Positions 61,142-64,000 of a stretch of 64,000 bases of DNA are shown here, in pieces (the stretch's first letter is position 1; each line of letters starts with the position of its first letter). A program made the translations under genes and the position numbers. The notes under the pieces are model-generated. The model was not told where the DNA came from, did no database searches, and was given only the letters and a program-made list of their open reading frames with translations. Source of the stretch: an uncultured candidate division Zixibacteria bacterium (GTDB lineage: Bacteria > Zixibacteria > MSB-5A5 > SM1-73); the NCBI GenBank assembly GCA_903908285.1, contig CAIVRH010000048.1, positions 248,001 through 312,000 on the forward strand, read 5' to 3'.

Positions 61142-62056
61142 CTATATCAGGTGATATTTCTCGATATTTTGATCAGCTATTGCTTGAATTCTCTTGACCT
61201 CATCCTCGCCACCCGATTTTTTCAGCAGATGTCTGAAACGTCCCTGAAGTTTAAGGTAATCTTCTACCGGTCTCTTCTTGACAATCTTTCTCACCGAGGT
61301 GATCACTCCATTCTCCATCTCGAATATCGGTATCAATCCGGTCTGCACTGCTACCTGAGCAACTTTGATGGTCAATGCCGGATCATGAATCCAACCTAAA
61401 GGACAGGGGCAATGTATTTGTATGTATTTCGGTCCTTTGATGGTCAGTGCCTTTTTGACCTTTTTCTGGAGATCGGCGTAGTACCCGACTGAAGCTGTGG
61501 CTACATAAGGAATGCCATGGGCTGCAGCTATCTCCGGCATCGGCTTTTTATCGGTGGTCTTTCCCCAGGATATCTTACCTGAAGGAGCGGTAGTGGTGGA
61601 AGCTTCAAACGGTGTAAGCCCGCTTCTTTGGACTCCGGTGTTCATATAAGCTTCATTATCATAGCAGACATATAAAACGTTATGTCCGCGCTCCAGCATT
61701 CCGGACAAACAGCCGATTCCTATATCCGCAGTCGAGCCATCCCCTCCCTGGGCTATGATATTGGCTTCATTCTCTCTTCCTAAAGCCTTCAGCGCCGCTT
61801 CCACTCCGGATGCCACTGCGGTCGGATTCTCGAACAAGGAGTGTATCCACGGCATCTTCCACGCCGATTGGGGATAAGCGGACGATACCACCTCCAAACA
61901 ACCGGTGGCGCAGGTGGCGATCACATTCTTGCCGGCGGCATTCATCACCAGCCGGGCTGCCAGCAGTTCTCCGCAGCCCGCACAGGCGCGGTGCCCGGGA
62001 GCCACCTGGCTTTCCTCAATCGGTTCTTTCTTTTTAGTTGAGGTTGTTTCGTTCAT
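61142..62056 (-). CDS. porB: 2-oxoacid:ferredoxin oxidoreductase, beta subunit
   Basis: This thiamine-diphosphate-binding subunit oxidises a 2-oxoacid (most likely pyruvate) with ferredoxin as acceptor. HRACAGCGELLAARLVM and ATCATGCLEVV supply cluster cysteines; GGDGSTADIGIGCLSG with YDNEAYMNTGVQRSG is the ThDP motif (GDG ... N). The 304-residue length matches PorB. I chose the ATG at 62056 over a GTG one codon upstream. It is the last gene of the operon and follows porA after 37 bp. Confidence 0.94.
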   Translation of the reverse strand: MNETTSTKKKEPIEESQVAPGHRACAGCGELLAARLVMNAAGKNVIATCATGCLEVVSSAYPQSAWKMPWIHSLFENPTAVASGVEAALKALGRENEANIIAQGGDGSTADIGIGCLSGMLERGHNVLYVCYDNEAYMNTGVQRSGLTPFEASTTTAPSGKISWGKTTDKKPMPEIAAAHGIPYVATASVGYYADLQKKVKKALTIKGPKYIQIHCPCPLGWIHDPALTIKVAQVAVQTGLIPIFEMENGVITSVRKIVKKRPVEDYLKLQGRFRHLLKKSGGEDEVKRIQAIADQNIEKYHLI

Positions 62057-62093
62057 CACATTTTTTCCTTTTTGAATTTTATCTTAGTTAGGA

Positions 62094-63269
62094 TTACTTT
62101 CCCGCACCAATCAGCTCCGTTCTCAAATCAATGAACTCATCCTCGATGGTTTCCGATTCCACCTTCTTTACCGCGTTTATGATCGATTGGGTGGGTATGT
62201 CTCTTCCTCCCAGGCCGATGATGAATCCGGATATTCTGGGCTGTTTCTTCTTCCCCTGGAAGATCGATTTCAACTCGTTGAGCAGGATTCCGCCCAAGCC
62301 CAATGAAATGGCTTTTTCCATGACGATGATGTTATCCACATCTTTAAGGGCATCATAAATAGCTTCCTTGGGGAAGGGCCTATAGGTCCTGATCTTCAGC
62401 AATCCCGATTTCTGTCCATGACTGTTCATTTCGTCCACCACTTCCCGCATGGTGCCAACCACCGAACCCATCCCTACCAAAGCAGTCTTTGCTCCATCCA
62501 GTTTGTATTTGTCCACCAAACCGCCGGAATATCTGCCAAAGATCCGTTTGAACTCCGATGCTGCTTCCTCAATCACCGGTTTGGATGCCTTGATCGCCTC
62601 CTCCAAACGGTATCTGCTCTCTGCGTAATATTGAGGTTCCGCTAATATCCCGAAAGTCACCGGGTTTTTAGTGGTTAAAAAGATTTCCGGTTTATACGGA
62701 GGTAAATACTCGTCTGCCATCTTCTGATCCAACAGCTCTATCGGCTCAAAAGCATGGGTAAGAATGAAACCGTCCATGTTGACCATAACCGGCAGCATGA
62801 TCTCGGGATTTTCACCGATTTTGAATGCCTGAAGCTGCATATCCGCTGCTTCCTGGCAGTCTTCGGCGTAAAGCTGAATCCATCCCGAGTCCCTTACCGT
62901 CATAGCATCCTGGTGATCGCACCAGATGTTGATCGGTGCGGAGATTGCCCGGTTGGCGCAGGTGAGGGAGACCGGAAGTCTCAAACCCGCGATATTGAAA
63001 AGCACCTCTGTCATCAAAAGCAAACCCTGGGCGGTGGTGGTGGAATATGCCCTGGCACCGGTAGCGGATGCTCCCAGGATAACCGAGGCGGCAGAGAATT
63101 CACTCTCCACATTGACAAACTCCGATTTCAGCTCTCCATCCGCCACCATCTGGGATAAATTCTCCACGATATGGGTCTGCGGGGTGATGGGATAAGCGGA
63201 AATCACATGCGGACGGCATGCCTTAACCGCTAATGCCACTGCCATAGATCCTTCGATAACTTTTTTCAT
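62094..63269 (-). CDS. porA: 2-oxoacid:ferredoxin oxidoreductase, alpha subunit
   Basis: The 391-residue pyrimidine-binding subunit begins MKKVIEGSMAVALAVKACRP, followed by HVISAYPITPQTHIVE, FVNVESEFSAASVILGASAT, YSTTTAQGLLLMTEVLFNIA and TIMLPVMVNMDGFILTH-type strands, all typical for PorA. The ATG at 63269 follows GAGGTGCG and overlaps the porD stop by one base (TAATG); a longer start is unlikely. The order gamma, delta, alpha, beta along transcription is the common four-subunit arrangement. Confidence 0.94.
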   Translation of the reverse strand: MKKVIEGSMAVALAVKACRPHVISAYPITPQTHIVENLSQMVADGELKSEFVNVESEFSAASVILGASATGARAYSTTTAQGLLLMTEVLFNIAGLRLPVSLTCANRAISAPINIWCDHQDAMTVRDSGWIQLYAEDCQEAADMQLQAFKIGENPEIMLPVMVNMDGFILTHAFEPIELLDQKMADEYLPPYKPEIFLTTKNPVTFGILAEPQYYAESRYRLEEAIKASKPVIEEAASEFKRIFGRYSGGLVDKYKLDGAKTALVGMGSVVGTMREVVDEMNSHGQKSGLLKIRTYRPFPKEAIYDALKDVDNIIVMEKAISLGLGGILLNELKSIFQGKKKQPRISGFIIGLGGRDIPTQSIINAVKKVESETIEDEFIDLRTELIGAGK

Positions 63270-63547
63270 TATCGCACCTCCAATTCCATGTCGATATCCT
63301 TTACCGGACATTCCTCTGCGCAGATTCCGCAGCCTTTACAAAAATCCATATCTGCCCAGTATTTTTTGTCTTCTCCGAAGATCACCCCATCCGGGCAGAC
63401 CATCACGCATATCCGGCAGTCATTGCATTTATCATGTTTAAAAATCGGTTTTTTACTTCTCCAGCTTCCGGTTTTGTACTCTTTGCTCGATCCCGGCTTG
63501 ACCGTTATTCCTTCCGGTTTGGTGCTCTTAGTTTGAGTCTTAGGCAC
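63269..63547 (-). CDS. porD: 2-oxoacid:ferredoxin oxidoreductase, delta subunit (2x[4Fe-4S] ferredoxin)
   Basis: The 92-residue subunit holds two CxxCxxCxxxCP clusters: CNDCRICVMVCPDGVIFG and CKGCGICAEECPVKDIDM. The N-terminal 35 residues are a basic linker (PGSSKEYKTGSWRSKKP). It passes electrons to ferredoxin. Its start overlaps the end of the gamma-subunit gene by eight bases. Confidence 0.93.
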   Translation of the reverse strand: MPKTQTKSTKPEGITVKPGSSKEYKTGSWRSKKPIFKHDKCNDCRICVMVCPDGVIFGEDKKYWADMDFCKGCGICAEECPVKDIDMELEVR

Positions 63548-64000
63548 GTTTGCCTCCTTTCATCATATCATAAGCCTTCTGGATCGCCCGTGCATTCTTT
63601 TCTCCTATCTCTCCGGGGAATCTCTCCTTTACACTTTTGATTATCGCTTCTACCGAAATCAGTCCAGTTATGCCAGCGAATGCTCCCATCAGGGTGGTAT
63701 TCTGAACCGCTCTACCGATGGTTTCCAGTGCGATCCTGGTGGCAGGGATAGTCCGTACTTCGGCTGAAGTTTTGAGTCCTAGCTCTTCCGGTGATTTCTC
63801 GGTATCCACTAAAACCATCCCGTCCGGTTTTAAGCCGCTGAGCACGTCGATAGCGCCAATCAGGGTGTTATCCTGGATGATCAGATAATCGGGCTGGTAT
63901 ATCTGACTGCGGTTGTGCACCTTATGATCAGCAATCCGGACGAACGCCTGCACCGGTGCTCCCATGCGTTCGCTGCCAAAAGAGGGGAATGCCTGGGCAT
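63540..64000 (-). CDS. porG: 2-oxoacid:ferredoxin oxidoreductase, gamma subunit (N-terminus outside window)
   Basis: The gene runs past the window end: before the methionine at 63965 the frame continues as AQAFPSFGSERMGAPVQAFV, the normal interior of PorG, so the Met is not the start. The visible 152 residues include NRSQIYQPDYLIIQDNTLIG, ARAIQKAY near the end and NTTLMGAFAGITGLISVEAI, typical for the gamma subunit. Confidence 0.93.
   Translation of the reverse strand, partial: AQAFPSFGSERMGAPVQAFVRIADHKVHNRSQIYQPDYLIIQDNTLIGAIDVLSGLKPDGMVLVDTEKSPEELGLKTSAEVRTIPATRIALETIGRAVQNTTLMGAFAGITGLISVEAIIKSVKERFPGEIGEKNARAIQKAYDMMKGGKRA

Noticed and set aside
1-64000. tRNA or rRNA genes
   Set aside because: No cloverleaf with TTCRA-type arms or rRNA-like conserved stretch was noticed by eye in the intergenic parts; a tRNAscan or covariance run would be decisive.

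Overview
The window looks like a chromosomal segment of an uncultured Gram-negative bacterium of the FCB/candidate-phylum type; a Zixibacteria-like lineage is my best guess. The guess rests on nine proteins ending in paired dockerin repeats of the form GDVVYLINYLFKGG, lipoproteins with lipoboxes, an archaeal-style HerA/NurA/Mre11/Rad50 set, ferredoxin-linked pyruvate metabolism and long intergenic arrays of short-period repeats. It is an inference from protein style, not a phylogenetic placement. No rRNA, tRNA or CRISPR was seen.

Layout. 1-9.6 kb (minus): the N-terminal part of an NtrC-type response regulator, then a DNA-end-processing group (SNase-like nuclease, Rad50/SbcC, Mre11/SbcD, HerA, NurA) with an isoprenylcysteine-methyltransferase-like membrane protein inside it. 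10.2-11 kb (plus): a RibD-type reductase. 11.3-30 kb: an island of secreted proteins with VCBS/FG-GAP repeats, a parallel beta-helix, a YadA-like head with an S74 chaperone, an M23 peptidase and a cohesin-like domain. Nine of the ten end in a dockerin pair. Seven genes plus one frameshifted gene are on the minus strand and two on the plus strand. 30-39.6 kb (plus, repeat-rich): two tiny proteins of opposite charge, asnA, a DUF6886-like protein, an AT-rich multidomain lipoprotein, a DUF1028 protein and two small DNA-binding proteins, separated by repeats.

39.7-43.7 kb (plus): a clear promoter, a c-di-AMP (ydaO/yuaA) riboswitch and a terminator precede an operon of an APC permease, a small membrane protein, a membrane-anchored universal-stress protein and two RCK (TrkA) proteins. 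It is probably a c-di-AMP-controlled potassium or osmolyte transporter and is the most interesting system here. 43.7-54.6 kb (minus): three tandem paralogous amidohydrolases, a frameshifted GNAT acetyltransferase, an iron-sulfur reductase-like protein, a THEP1 NTPase, an RNase H-like/TPR protein, a PHP phosphoesterase, and overlapping MBL hydrolase, O6-alkylguanine methyltransferase and lipoyl synthase genes. 55-57 kb (plus): thioredoxin reductase and a Phd/VapC-type toxin-antitoxin pair. 57-64 kb (minus): cobalamin adenosyltransferase, PEP carboxykinase, malic enzyme and a four-subunit 2-oxoacid:ferredoxin oxidoreductase, forming the PEP/pyruvate/malate node.

Recurring oddities are duplicated gene tails linked to intergenic repeats, a heptameric GC-rich repeat sitting in frame inside mre11, octameric TTGAACCY arrays, a family of hairpins with different stems but mostly TTYA loops, and two single-base frameshifts. 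The frameshifts may be real or may be assembly errors.
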